In this document: positions 16,900-26,034 of the stretch, piece by piece
Numbering within the stretch: the first letter of the stretch is position 1
Layout: each line of letters opens with the position of its first letter
Assembly: GCA_013823485.1 (NCBI GenBank)
Contig: PNMF01000007.1
Location: 1 to 48,639 of the forward strand
DNA from: Comamonadaceae bacterium
GTDB lineage: Bacteria > Pseudomonadota > Gammaproteobacteria > Burkholderiales > Burkholderiaceae_C
Direction of reading: 5' to 3'
DNA: 48,639 bases
Notes under the pieces: generated by a model
The model's database searches: none
What the model saw: the letters and a program-made list of their open reading frames with translations, nothing else
What the model was told of the DNA's origin: nothing
Position numbers and translations under genes: made by a program

Positions 16900-18297
16900 T
16901 CAGCCACGCATCAGCGCTTCGATCTCGTCGGCCTGGACCGGCACGTCGCGGGTGATCAGCTCGCAGCCCTCCGGCGTGACCACCGCGTCATCCTCGATGC
17001 GGATGCCGATATTCCAGAATTCGCTCGGCACGCCTTCGGCGGGGCGCACATACAGGCCGGGCTCGATGGTCAGCACCATGCCCGGGCGCAGCACGCGGCT
17101 GGGCCGGTCGCGGATGGTCTCGCCCGAGAGCGGGTCGCGCCGCTCGCTCACCGTGCCCAGCTCGCTCGGCTCCACATAGCTGCCGCAGTCGTGCACGTCC
17201 ATGCCCAGCCAGTGGCCGGTGCGGTGCATGTAGAAGGCGAAGTAGGCGCGGCTGGCGATCACGTCCTGCGCGTTGCCGACCTTGTTGCGGTCGAGCAGGC
17301 CGAGGTCGAGCAGGCCCTGGGCCAGCACCGCCACGGTGGCTTCGTGCGGGTCGACGAAGCGCATGCCCGGCCGCGTGGCGACCACTGCGGCGTCCTGGCT
17401 GGCCAGCACCAGGTCGTAGAGCGCGCGCTGCGGGCCGGTGAAGCGGCCGTTGGCCGGAAAGGTGCGGGTGATGTCGCTGGCATAGCCGTCGAGCTCGCAG
17501 CCGGCGTCGATGAGCACCAGTTCGCCGTCGCGGATGGGGGCGGCGTCGGCCCGGTAGTGCAGCACGCAGGCGTTGGCGCCGGCCGCGACGATGCTGCCGT
17601 AGGCCGGGTACTGCGAGCCGTGCTGGCGGAATTCGTGCAGCAGTTCGGCGTCCAGGTGGTACTCGCGCACGTCCTGGCCGGCGCGCAGCATGGCCGCGCT
17701 CTTCTGCATGGCGCGGATGTGGGCGCGGGCGCTGATCTGCGAGGCGCGGCGCATGACGGCGAGTTCGTGTGCGTCCTTGATGAGCCGCATCTCGTCGAGC
17801 AAGCCGCACAGGTCGTGCTGGGTCTGCGGACAGAGTGCGCCGAAGCGCACCCGGGCGCGCACCTGGCGCAGCCAGCCTTCCACGCGCACCTCCAGCCCTT
17901 CGTGGGTGGCGAACGGGAACCACACCGCGTTACGGTTTTCCAGCAGGCGCGGCAGGCGGCGGTCGAGTTCATCGACGGCGTATGCCTCGTTCACCCCGAG
18001 GGTGGCGGGAGCGGCCTGTGGGCCCAGGCGGATGCCGTCCCAGATCTCGCGCTCCAGGTCCTTGGGCTGGCAGAACAGCGTGCTCTGGCCTTCAGCGGTG
18101 ATCACCAGCCAGGCGTTGGGCTCGGTGAAGCCGGTGAGGTAATAAAAGTAACTGTCGTGCCGGTAGAGGAAGTCGCTGTCGCGGTTGCGCGGGCGCTCCG
18201 GCGCGGTGGGCACGACGGCGATGCCGCCGGGACCGAGCTGGGCGGCCACTCGGGCGCGGCGCTCGGCGTACAGGGCGAAGTGGGGGGTGGCGTCCAT
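16900..18297 (-). CDS. pepP: Xaa-Pro aminopeptidase (aminopeptidase P)
   Basis: This 465-residue manganese-dependent exopeptidase removes an N-terminal residue preceding proline. The N-terminal AMP_N domain holds RDSDFLYRHDSYFYYLTGF. The pita-bread catalytic domain shows the metal ligands in order: the Asp pair in LIDAGCELDGYASDITRTF, His in HRTGHWLGMDVHD, Glu in LTIEPGLYV and Glu in GIRIEDDAVVT. Length and motifs match PepP. The ATG at 18297 (MDATPHFALY) starts the family N-terminus; the open frame beyond it enters murU. murU ends 38 bases upstream on the same strand. Confidence 0.95.
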   Translation of the reverse strand: MDATPHFALYAERRARVAAQLGPGGIAVVPTAPERPRNRDSDFLYRHDSYFYYLTGFTEPNAWLVITAEGQSTLFCQPKDLEREIWDGIRLGPQAAPATLGVNEAYAVDELDRRLPRLLENRNAVWFPFATHEGLEVRVEGWLRQVRARVRFGALCPQTQHDLCGLLDEMRLIKDAHELAVMRRASQISARAHIRAMQKSAAMLRAGQDVREYHLDAELLHEFRQHGSQYPAYGSIVAAGANACVLHYRADAAPIRDGELVLIDAGCELDGYASDITRTFPANGRFTGPQRALYDLVLASQDAAVVATRPGMRFVDPHEATVAVLAQGLLDLGLLDRNKVGNAQDVIASRAYFAFYMHRTGHWLGMDVHDCGSYVEPSELGTVSERRDPLSGETIRDRPSRVLRPGMVLTIEPGLYVRPAEGVPSEFWNIGIRIEDDAVVTPEGCELITRDVPVQADEIEALMRG

Positions 18298-18335
18298 GGG
18301 CCGGATTGTCGGCCCATTTGAAATCACGCGCCCGG

Positions 18336-19061
18336 TCAGGTGGCGTTGAGTTCGGCCAGCCGTTCCGGGGTGCCGACGTCGGTCCAGGCGCCGTCGAACA
18401 CGCTGGCACTGACCCGGCCGGCGTCCATGGCCGAGCGCAGCAAGGGCGCCAGCGGCGCCGCCGTGCCTTGCGGGTTGCCGGGGTGGATGTCGCACCAGGG
18501 CGGCTCGAACAGGGCGCGCCGGTACAGGCCGATGGTGCTGTAGGTCAGGCGGCTGCCGTCCGGGCTGTTGCCGTTCAGGGCCCGGCCGGTGGCGTCCCGC
18601 CCGAAGTCGCCGCGCGGGTTGTGCGGCGGGTTGGGCACCAGCCACAGGTGGGCCAGCGCATCGCTGGCGGCGAACCGCGCCACGGCCGGGGGGTCGAAGC
18701 GGAAGCCGGGGGCGTACACGTCGGCGGCCAATACCCAGAACACCTCACCCAGCAGCGGCAGCGCCCGCGAGATGCCGCCGGCGGTTTCCAGCGCGTAGCC
18801 GAAATCGGTGCCCTCGTCGGAGATCTGCACCACCACGCCGGGGTGGCGCCCCTGCCACTGGCGGCAGTGCATGCCGATCTGTTCGCCCAGCCAGGCGGTG
18901 TTGACCACGAAATGGTTCACGCCGGTGGCCGCCAGGGTGTCCATGGGCCACTGCATCAGCGGCAGCCCGTGCACCTGCAGCAGGGGCTTGGGGGTGTGGT
19001 CGGTCAGGGGCCGCATGCGCATGCCGCGCCCGGCCGCCAGCACCATGGCACTCACGGGCAT
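18336..19061 (-). CDS. murU: Nucleotidyltransferase, probable N-acetylmuramate-1-phosphate uridylyltransferase
   Basis: The 241-residue product is a sugar-nucleotide pyrophosphorylase: the N-terminal signature AMVLAAGRGMRMRPLTDHTP with KPLLQV is the nucleotide-binding loop, and VLAADVYAP supplies the metal-binding aspartate. Short single-domain length, the segment TYSTIGLYRRALF and the C-terminal WTDVGTPERLAEL fit MurU, which makes UDP-MurNAc from MurNAc-1-phosphate during cell-wall recycling. Its upstream enzyme, AmgK, is encoded about 10 kb away at 6825-7916. Start ATG 19061 is preferred; ATG 19091 would add ten residues. It is divergent from tkt. Confidence 0.85.
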   Translation of the reverse strand: MPVSAMVLAAGRGMRMRPLTDHTPKPLLQVHGLPLMQWPMDTLAATGVNHFVVNTAWLGEQIGMHCRQWQGRHPGVVVQISDEGTDFGYALETAGGISRALPLLGEVFWVLAADVYAPGFRFDPPAVARFAASDALAHLWLVPNPPHNPRGDFGRDATGRALNGNSPDGSRLTYSTIGLYRRALFEPPWCDIHPGNPQGTAAPLAPLLRSAMDAGRVSASVFDGAWTDVGTPERLAELNAT

Positions 19062-19123
19062 GGCGGGGTGGGACGGCGGCGGCAGGGGCATGGTGCGCGG
19101 GTGCGGTGGGGCTGAGCCGTCGA

Positions 19124-19152
19124 TTATGGTCGTCTGCCCGGGCCGATAAAAT
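19124..19152 (+). promoter_or_regulatory. Candidate promoter for tkt
   Basis: TAAAAT at 19147-19152 is a plausible -10, with a poor -35 (TTATGG, 19124-19129) at 17 bases. It lies 73 bases before the tkt ATG, inside the murU/tkt divergent gap. Confidence 0.3.
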
Positions 19153-19224
19153 CCCGTCTTTCCGCGCCTCGCCGCCTCTGGCGGTCCCGCCGCCCTTTGC
19201 GCGGCACCTCCACCGAATCCCGCC

Positions 19225-21285
19225 ATGACCGACGCCGCCAGCTCCACTGCACCCGTCACCGCCCAGACCCAGGCCAACGCCATCCGGGCGCTGGCCATGG
19301 ACGCGGTGCAAGCCGCCAACTCGGGCCACCCCGGTGCGCCCATGGGCATGGCCGACATGGCCGTGGCGCTGTGGGGCCGCCACCTGCGCCACAACCCGAC
19401 CAACCCGCACTGGCCCGACCGCGACCGCTTCGTGCTCTCCAACGGCCACGGGTCGATGCTGATCTACGCCCTGCTGCACCTCACCGGCTACGACCTGCCC
19501 ATCGGCGAGCTGAAGAACTTCCGCCAGCTGCACAGCAAGACCGCCGGCCACCCGGAGGTCGGCATCACCCCCGGCGTCGAGACCACCACCGGCCCGCTGG
19601 GCCAGGGCATCACCAACGCGGTGGGCATGGCGCTGGCCGAGAAGCTGCTGGCCAGCGAATTCAACCGGCCCGGCCACACCATCGTCGACCACCACACCTA
19701 TGTGTTCCTGGGCGACGGCTGCCTGATGGAGGGCATCAGCCACGAGGCCGTCGCCCTGGCCGGCGCCTGGAAGCTGAACAAGCTGGTGGCGCTGTACGAC
19801 GACAACGGCATCTCCATCGACGGCCAGGTCACGCCCTGGTTCATCGACAACACCGCGCTGCGTTTCGCCGCCTGCGGCTGGAACGTGATCGGCCCCATCG
19901 ATGGCCACGACGCCGATGCGGTGGACCGCGCCATCGCCGATGCCCGCCGCCATGCCGACGCGCCCACCCTCGTCATCTGCAAGACCCACATCGGCAAGGG
20001 CAGCCCCAACCGGGCCAACACCGCCAAGGCCCACGGCGAGCCGCTGGGTACCGCCGAGATCGCCCTGACCCGCGAAGCCCTGGGCTGGAACCATGCCCCG
20101 TTCGAGGTGCCGGCCGACGTGTATGCCGCCTGGGACGCCAAGGCCAGGGGCCAGGCCACCGAACAGGCCTGGAACGAGCGCTTCGCCGCCTACCAGGCCG
20201 CCTTCCCCGAGCTGGCCGCCGAATTCACCCGCCGCATGAAGGGCGAGCTGCCGCGCCACTTTGCCCAGACCGCGGTGGACGCCGCCGTGGCCGCCCACAC
20301 CAAGGCCGAAACCGTGGCCAGCCGCAAGGCCAGCCAGATCGCACTGGAGCACTTCACCGCCGCCCTGCCCGAACTCCTGGGCGGCAGCGCCGACCTGACC
20401 GGCTCCAACCTCACCAACACCAGCCACACCCCGGCCCTGCGCTTCAACCTGGCCGGCGATGTGCAGCGCAACGAGCAGGGCCAGCAGGGCCGCCACATCA
20501 ACTACGGCGTGCGCGAATTCGGCATGGCGGCCATCATGAACGGCGTGGCGCTGCATGGCGGCTTCATCCCGTACGGCGGCACCTTCCTGACCTTCAGCGA
20601 CTACAGCCGCAACGCCATCCGCATGGCCGCGCTGATGAAGCAGCGCGTGATCCATGTGTTCACCCACGACTCCATCGGCCTGGGTGAAGACGGCCCGACC
20701 CACCAGTCCATCGAGCATGTGGCCAGCTTGCGCCTGATCCCGAACCTGGACGTCTGGCGCCCGGCCGACACCGCCGAGACCGCCGTGGCCTGGGCCGTGG
20801 CCCTGCAGAACGCCGGCCGCCCCTCGGCGCTGTGCCTGTCGCGCCAGAACCTGCCCTACGCGCCCAAGTCGGACCTGTCCGACATCAGCAAGGGCGCCTA
20901 TGTGCTGTCCGAGCCGGCACATGTGGGCCTGAAGAAGAAGGCGCAGGCGGTCATCATCGCCACCGGCTCCGAAGTGCAGCTGGCCCTGAAGGCGCAGGAG
21001 CGCCTGGCGCGCGAACACAAGGTGGCCGTGCGCGTGGTGTCCATGCCCAGCACCAGCGTGTTCGACCGCCAGACCGTGGCCTACAAGAAGTCGGTGCTGC
21101 CCGCCGGCCTGCCGCGCGTGGCGGTGGAGATGGGCTCCACCGACGGCTGGTGGAAGTACGGCGTGTCGGCCGTGGTCGGCATCGACACCTACGGCGAATC
21201 GGCCCCGGCGCCGGTGCTGTTCCAGCACTTCGGCTTCACCGAACAGAACGTGGCGGACACGGTGCGTGCCGTGCTCGCGAAGTGA
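19225..21285 (+). CDS. tkt: Transketolase
   Basis: Transketolase moves two-carbon ketol units between sugar phosphates in the pentose-phosphate pathway (and the Calvin cycle if present) with thiamine diphosphate. The 686-residue length is normal. The N-terminal half has [21 protein letters not shown], the ThDP motif [18 protein letters not shown] ending near [10 protein letters not shown], and [14 protein letters not shown]. The pyrimidine domain has [15 protein letters not shown] and the active-site [15 protein letters not shown]. gapA follows after a 39-base gap, forming a central-carbon operon. Confidence 0.97.
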   Translation: MTDAASSTAPVTAQTQANAIRALAMDAVQAANSGHPGAPMGMADMAVALWGRHLRHNPTNPHWPDRDRFVLSNGHGSMLIYALLHLTGYDLPIGELKNFRQLHSKTAGHPEVGITPGVETTTGPLGQGITNAVGMALAEKLLASEFNRPGHTIVDHHTYVFLGDGCLMEGISHEAVALAGAWKLNKLVALYDDNGISIDGQVTPWFIDNTALRFAACGWNVIGPIDGHDADAVDRAIADARRHADAPTLVICKTHIGKGSPNRANTAKAHGEPLGTAEIALTREALGWNHAPFEVPADVYAAWDAKARGQATEQAWNERFAAYQAAFPELAAEFTRRMKGELPRHFAQTAVDAAVAAHTKAETVASRKASQIALEHFTAALPELLGGSADLTGSNLTNTSHTPALRFNLAGDVQRNEQGQQGRHINYGVREFGMAAIMNGVALHGGFIPYGGTFLTFSDYSRNAIRMAALMKQRVIHVFTHDSIGLGEDGPTHQSIEHVASLRLIPNLDVWRPADTAETAVAWAVALQNAGRPSALCLSRQNLPYAPKSDLSDISKGAYVLSEPAHVGLKKKAQAVIIATGSEVQLALKAQERLAREHKVAVRVVSMPSTSVFDRQTVAYKKSVLPAGLPRVAVEMGSTDGWWKYGVSAVVGIDTYGESAPAPVLFQHFGFTEQNVADTVRAVLAK

Positions 21286-22323
<1,038 letters not shown>

Positions 22324-22341
22324 GCCAGGACGGGTGTCGGC

Positions 22342-22902
22342 TCATGCCGGCGGGATGTCGTGACCGGCATCCCGCAACACCTTGGCCCAACGGCGGATCC
22401 TGGCTTTCAGCGCCCGCTGTGCTTCATCGTCGACGGGCATGAGGCGCACCAGTTCCAGCGCCCCTGAGGGGGTCACGTAGCCGTACTCCATCAGGGCCAT
22501 GCAGAACTCGCGGTCCTTTTCGCGTCCCGCGACAGCCTTGGCCAGGAAAAGGTCGATCGGGTCCAGGCAATAGCCGACCCTGCCGTCGGTGTTGCCGTTC
22601 TGGACCCGGTGCACCCGCTGGAGCCAGTCGCCGGGCAGGACTGCGGTGTCCGGCCCCACCCCTTGCGCGTAGTAGCCATGGGTCTGGTGAAACGCCGAAC
22701 CTTCGCCAATCGCACCATCGATCCGGTCGGCCAGATCGGGCGCCTGCAGCGGATAGATGTCTGCCTCCATCGAGACGGTGAACACCGGTTCCGGCCGGGG
22801 CACGCAGCCCAGCATGGACTGGCTGCCCACGATCACGAACTCGTACTGGTCGGTCACGGCGCCGCTGGCGCGAATGATGTGTTCTAGCTCCTCCCGCCTC
22901 AT
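22342..22902 (-). CDS. Nucleotidyltransferase-fold protein (DUF6036-like), partner of the XRE gene
   Basis: The 186-residue protein resembles the DUF6036 group of the nucleotidyltransferase superfamily. The helix-turn motif is GSQSMLG (G26, S27), followed at about 20 residues by MEADIYP with E46 and D48, so the usual D-x-D metal pair is E-x-D, which I recall as a trait of this group. Further blocks are IGEGSAFHQTHGYYAQGVGP and LFLAKAVAGREKD. The start ATG overlaps the stop of the XRE gene by four bases (ATGA), so expression is coupled. Such pairs resemble AbiEi/AbiEii or MNT-type toxin-antitoxin units; toxicity is inferred, not shown. Confidence 0.75.
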   Translation of the reverse strand: MRREELEHIIRASGAVTDQYEFVIVGSQSMLGCVPRPEPVFTVSMEADIYPLQAPDLADRIDGAIGEGSAFHQTHGYYAQGVGPDTAVLPGDWLQRVHRVQNGNTDGRVGYCLDPIDLFLAKAVAGREKDREFCMALMEYGYVTPSGALELVRLMPVDDEAQRALKARIRRWAKVLRDAGHDIPPA

Positions 22903-23591
22903 GGCGTCCCCTCCGTTCCGGCGGCACCCTGGACCGCTGCGGTCGTGCCGTCGAGCACGACGCCTGCCTTGAGCGTGTTGACCTGCTCCAGGATGCGCTG
23001 GCGCGATGCCTCCGGCAGGACCGTGACCAGCGGCGAGGCCTGCCGCAGCTGCTGGCCGCGTCGGGTACGCCCGAGTGCCTTGCGCCAGCTGCCGGCTTCC
23101 AGAATGTCTTGCCATTCCCGCCAGAGGTCGGCAGAGCGCGCATCGCCGCTGTCCAGCCAACGCGTCACCGTCTGCTGTGCCTGCCGGACCAGGGCCGGGT
23201 CCGACCTGGCCAGCCGCACGGCCTCCTCGTGCAGGGCCAAGCTCTGCAGGTCCTGGAGCCGATGGCTCGCCCCGCTGGCCGAAATGTGCACCCGCACTTC
23301 CGGCGCGGCGCGCCGTGAGCGGGCCGCAGCAGAGTCCGGCGGTGGCGGCTGCAACGCATCCCCGGCCAGCAAAGCGAGCTCCCCGCTCACGCCCAGAACC
23401 GACATGACGCGCAGATAAGTGCCCATCGACGGGGCGGGGTCGCCGGTCTCCACAGCGCGCAAGGTGTTGCGGGTGATGCCGACCCGGGCCGCCATCTCCA
23501 CGGTGCCGAGCCCTTGCGCTTTTCGCAGGCGCCGGAGCCGGTCGCCCAGTTGCAGCAGCAGCTGCCGTTCCAGAACGGTAGGGATATTCAT
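22899..23591 (-). CDS. XRE-family helix-turn-helix regulator
   Basis: This 230-residue protein has an N-terminal Cro/CI-type helix-turn-helix at about 10-75 (LGDRLRRLRKAQGLGTVEMA then VGITRNTLRAVETGDPAPS). A proline-rich hinge (PPPPDSAAARSRRAAP) leads to a C-terminal region of about 120 residues that I do not recognise. It is the upstream gene of a two-gene operon with a nucleotidyltransferase-fold partner and probably binds its own AT-rich promoter. ATG 23591 (MNIPTVLE) is chosen; ATG 23600 would add three residues. The surroundings suggest antitoxin or immunity function, but no effector activity can be read from the sequence. Confidence 0.8.
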   Translation of the reverse strand: MNIPTVLERQLLLQLGDRLRRLRKAQGLGTVEMAARVGITRNTLRAVETGDPAPSMGTYLRVMSVLGVSGELALLAGDALQPPPPDSAAARSRRAAPEVRVHISASGASHRLQDLQSLALHEEAVRLARSDPALVRQAQQTVTRWLDSGDARSADLWREWQDILEAGSWRKALGRTRRGQQLRQASPLVTVLPEASRQRILEQVNTLKAGVVLDGTTAAVQGAAGTEGTP

Positions 23592-23672
23592 GGCGATCAT
23601 CTGATCAAAAAAATGACCATAAATCAAGCTTTTGATTCCTTTGTTGAGCAGATCATCAAAAATCATCGGGCG
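23592..23672 (-). promoter_or_regulatory. AT-rich control region of the XRE operon with repeated TTTGAT-type sites
   Basis: This is the most AT-rich short stretch of the window. It holds several copies of the core TTGAT/ATCAA in both orientations, including aatcaa-gctt-ttgatt (23622-23637) and two gatca-like sites. Read on minus, TTGATT with an A/T-rich -10 could drive the XRE gene. The copies are candidate autorepression operators. An in-frame ATG at 23666 lies within it but has no ribosome site. Confidence 0.45.
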
Positions 23673-23673
23673 C

Positions 23674-23702
23674 TTGACACTAGACCGACCGGTCTATAGA
23701 TT
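23674..23702 (+). promoter_or_regulatory. TetR-gene promoter with embedded operator
   Basis: A perfect -35, TTGACA (23674-23679), is followed by the inverted repeat TAGACC-gacc-GGTCTA (23681-23696) and overlapping -10 candidates TATAGA (23695-23700, 15-base spacer) or TAGATT (23697-23702, 17-base spacer). The repeat resembles the TAGACC/GGTCTA half-sites of LmrA/YxaF-type TetR operators. A repressor here would block RNA polymerase. The predicted start point falls at or next to the ATG at 23709, so the mRNA may be leaderless. Confidence 0.7.
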
Positions 23703-23708
23703 TGTCCC

Positions 23709-24368
23709 ATGCCCCCCGAAGCCCCATCACCATCCCCGGCCACCCCCCCTGGTACCCGCGACCGCCTGATCGCCGCCATGACCGATGCCTTGCGCCGGCG
23801 CGGATTCCATGGCGTGGGCGTGTCCGACATCCTGCAGCAGGCCGGTGCGCCCAAGGGCGTGCTGTACCACCACTTCCCCGGGGGCAAGGCCGAACTCGCG
23901 GTGGCCGCGATCGATCAGGTGGTCGACCGCATGGTGGCCGGGCTGGACCAGCTGCTGGCCCGGCAAACCGACCCGATGCTGGCCACCCGGCGTTGGCTGG
24001 AGGCCGCCACCGGCCGCCTGCAGGCCAGCGACTTCGAGAGCGGTTGCCCGCTGGCCACCATTGCGCTGGAAACCACCGCCGCCGACACCGCACTGCAGGC
24101 CGCGCTGGCCCGGGCCTTCGACCGCCTGCGCCAGCGCCTGGCGGGCGCCCTGACCGATGTCGGTCACACCCCCGCCCGCGCCGAGGCCCTGGCGGCCCTC
24201 ATCGTCTCCGCCTACGAAGGCGGCCTGCTCCAGGCCCGTGTGGCCCGCAGCACCGAGCCCCTGACCCGCGTCACCGATGCCCTGCTCGAGCTGCTGGTGG
24301 CGCCTGCCGCAGCGGCGCCGACCCCGGCGCACCCGTCCACCCGCACCCCACCTGGAGCCCCCGCATGA
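23709..24368 (+). CDS. TetR/AcrR-family repressor (LmrA/YxaF-like)
   Basis: This 219-residue regulator has an N-terminal TetR helix-turn-helix at about 17-62 (TRDRLIAAMTDALRRRGFHG then GVLYHHFPGGKAELAVAAID) and a helical ligand-binding domain with the LmrA/YxaF-type block FESGCPLATIALE. It probably represses its own promoter, where a matching inverted repeat overlaps the core elements. No ribosome site precedes the ATG, consistent with leaderless translation. Its stop overlaps the start of the alpha/beta hydrolase gene (ATGA), making that enzyme the likely regulated output. The inducer is unknown. Confidence 0.9.
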   Translation: MPPEAPSPSPATPPGTRDRLIAAMTDALRRRGFHGVGVSDILQQAGAPKGVLYHHFPGGKAELAVAAIDQVVDRMVAGLDQLLARQTDPMLATRRWLEAATGRLQASDFESGCPLATIALETTAADTALQAALARAFDRLRQRLAGALTDVGHTPARAEALAALIVSAYEGGLLQARVARSTEPLTRVTDALLELLVAPAAAAPTPAHPSTRTPPGAPA

Positions 24369-25279
24369 CCCACCCCGCCGCCCCGGCACCCGCGAGCGAG
24401 CGCCAGACCCTGCTGGCCGCCGACGGCTACGCCATCGCCGCCACCCGCTACCGCCCCGCGCAAGCCGGTCCGCTGCGCCCCGCGCTGGTCGTGGCCGGTG
24501 CCACCGCCGTCCCGCAGGGCTTCTACCGGCGCTTTGCCGAGCACGCCGCCGCGCGCGGCTACGACACCCTCACGCTCGACTACCGGGGCATCGGCCTTTC
24601 GGCCCCCGAGACCCTGCGGGGTTTCCGCATGGACTACCTCGACTGGGGCCGGCTCGACCTGGCCGCCGCCGTGGCCGCGATGCAGCAGGACGGCCGGCCG
24701 GTCGTGGTGGTGGGCCACTCCTACGGCGGCCATGCCCTGGGGCTGCTGCCCGATCCGGGCCAGGTCCGCGCGGCCTGGACCTTTGCCACCGGCGCCGGCT
24801 GGCACGGCTGGATGCCGCCGCTGGAGCGGCTTCGCGTGCTGTTCATGTGGCGCGTGCTGGGCCCGCTCATGACCCGTCGCGCCGGTTACCTGCCCTGGAG
24901 CCGGCTCGGCATGGGCGAAGACCTGCCGCTGGATGTCTACCGCCAGTGGCGCGACTGGTGCCGCCACCCGCGTTACTTCTTCGACGACCCGTCCATGAAG
25001 CCGCTCACCGAGCGATTCGATGCGGTGCGTTTCCCGATCGTGGCGGTCAATGCGCTGGACGATGCCTGGGCCCCGCCGGCCTCCCGCGATGCCTTCATGG
25101 CGGGCTACCGGCAGGCGCCGGTGCGCACCATCACGGTCGACCCGCGCAGCAGCGGCATCGGCCCGGTCGGGCACATGGGTTACTTCCGGCCCCAGGCCCG
25201 GACGCTCTGGGACGACGCGCTGGACTGGTTCGACGGCGTGCTGGCGGCGCCGGGTCAGCCGGCGCAGGCCACCAGCTGA
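24365..25279 (+). CDS. Alpha/beta hydrolase co-transcribed with a TetR repressor
   Basis: The 304-residue enzyme has an alpha/beta-hydrolase core: the early strand ALVVAGATAVPQGFYRRF, the LDYRGIGLS turn, the nucleophile S119 in VGHSYGG, the probable acid D232 or D233 in NALDDAWAP, and the base H270 in VGHMGYF. Absence of a signal peptide suggests a cytoplasmic enzyme. It overlaps the TetR gene by four bases and is therefore presumably induced by a substrate-like ligand of that repressor. Its 3' end overlaps the convergent SPOR gene by 25 bases. The substrate is unknown; ester or lactone hydrolysis is only a guess. Confidence 0.85.
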   Translation: MTHPAAPAPASERQTLLAADGYAIAATRYRPAQAGPLRPALVVAGATAVPQGFYRRFAEHAAARGYDTLTLDYRGIGLSAPETLRGFRMDYLDWGRLDLAAAVAAMQQDGRPVVVVGHSYGGHALGLLPDPGQVRAAWTFATGAGWHGWMPPLERLRVLFMWRVLGPLMTRRAGYLPWSRLGMGEDLPLDVYRQWRDWCRHPRYFFDDPSMKPLTERFDAVRFPIVAVNALDDAWAPPASRDAFMAGYRQAPVRTITVDPRSSGIGPVGHMGYFRPQARTLWDDALDWFDGVLAAPGQPAQATS

Positions 25280-26034
25280 CGGTTGCCCAACGCCGGTCCG
25301 AGCGACTGGATGGTGCTGCGCTGGGCCTGCGTGATGGCCGGCAGCCGCAGGCTGAAGCTGGTCGACGGCGCCCGTTCCTGCGCCACCCGGGCGGTCTTGA
25401 CGCCTTTGCGCAGCACCTGCTGCAACGCGGTCTGGGCGGCCGCCTCGCTGGAGAACGTGCCCAGCGACAGGCCGGGTGCCAGTCCGCTGACATTCACCTC
25501 CCGGAAGTCGACGCCCAGCTCCCGCAGCTCGGCCTTCTTCGCGTTGACCTGGGCCGCGTTGTCGTAGCGACCCATGTAGACGATCCACCGGCCGGGGCTG
25601 TTCACCTCGCTCAGCCGCCAGGCGTTGTCCGACAGACCGAGCAGCCGGAACTCGGCACGCAACAGCTCGGCCTGGCCTGCATCCAGGCCGCCGGCTTCCC
25701 AACAGGCCACAGCGGTCGTGCTGGCTGCGGGTGAGGTGTCAGCCGTTGCCGTTGCGGTACCAGCGGCGGGTGCAGCCGGCACCTCGGATGCCGCCGCTGA
25801 AGGCGTGGCGGGGCTGGAAGAAGTGGCCGCCGATGTCGAGGAGGGCGTCGACGCCGATGCTGCGGGCCGCTGCCCGTTGAGCAGGCGCACCGCCTCTGGC
25901 CGCAGCTGCTGTTCGACCCGTTGCGGTTCGTGGGTGGAACGGGGGGCCAGGCCGAGGGGTGCCAGCCAGCCGGTCTGCCAGGCGTAGCTGCCCAGGTTGG
26001 CCAGCACCAGAAGGATGACCAGTGCCCTCAGCAT
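25255..26034 (-). CDS. SPOR-domain membrane protein
   Basis: The 259-residue product has one N-terminal membrane anchor (LRALVILLVLANLGSYAW), a low-complexity Ser/Ala/Thr/Pro linker at about 60-110, and a C-terminal SPOR-like domain at about 130-220 (WIVYMGRYDN, then LGTFSSEAAAQTAL). SPOR domains bind peptidoglycan stripped of stem peptides at division sites, so a periplasmic cell-envelope role is likely. Its ATG overlaps the birA stop by seven bases. In related Burkholderiales I recall a coaX gene between birA and a SPOR gene; none is present here. Confidence 0.82.
   Translation of the reverse strand: MLRALVILLVLANLGSYAWQTGWLAPLGLAPRSTHEPQRVEQQLRPEAVRLLNGQRPAASASTPSSTSAATSSSPATPSAAASEVPAAPAAGTATATADTSPAASTTAVACWEAGGLDAGQAELLRAEFRLLGLSDNAWRLSEVNSPGRWIVYMGRYDNAAQVNAKKAELRELGVDFREVNVSGLAPGLSLGTFSSEAAAQTALQQVLRKGVKTARVAQERAPSTSFSLRLPAITQAQRSTIQSLGPALGNRQLVACAG

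Noticed and set aside
18745-21228. An 827-codon open frame antisense to tkt
   Set aside because: tkt is unambiguous on the other strand, and the antisense translation shows no domain features.
22353-22380. Inverted repeat cgggatg/catcccg after gapA as a terminator
   Set aside because: No T run follows on either strand, and most of it is coding sequence for the end of the convergent nucleotidyltransferase gene.
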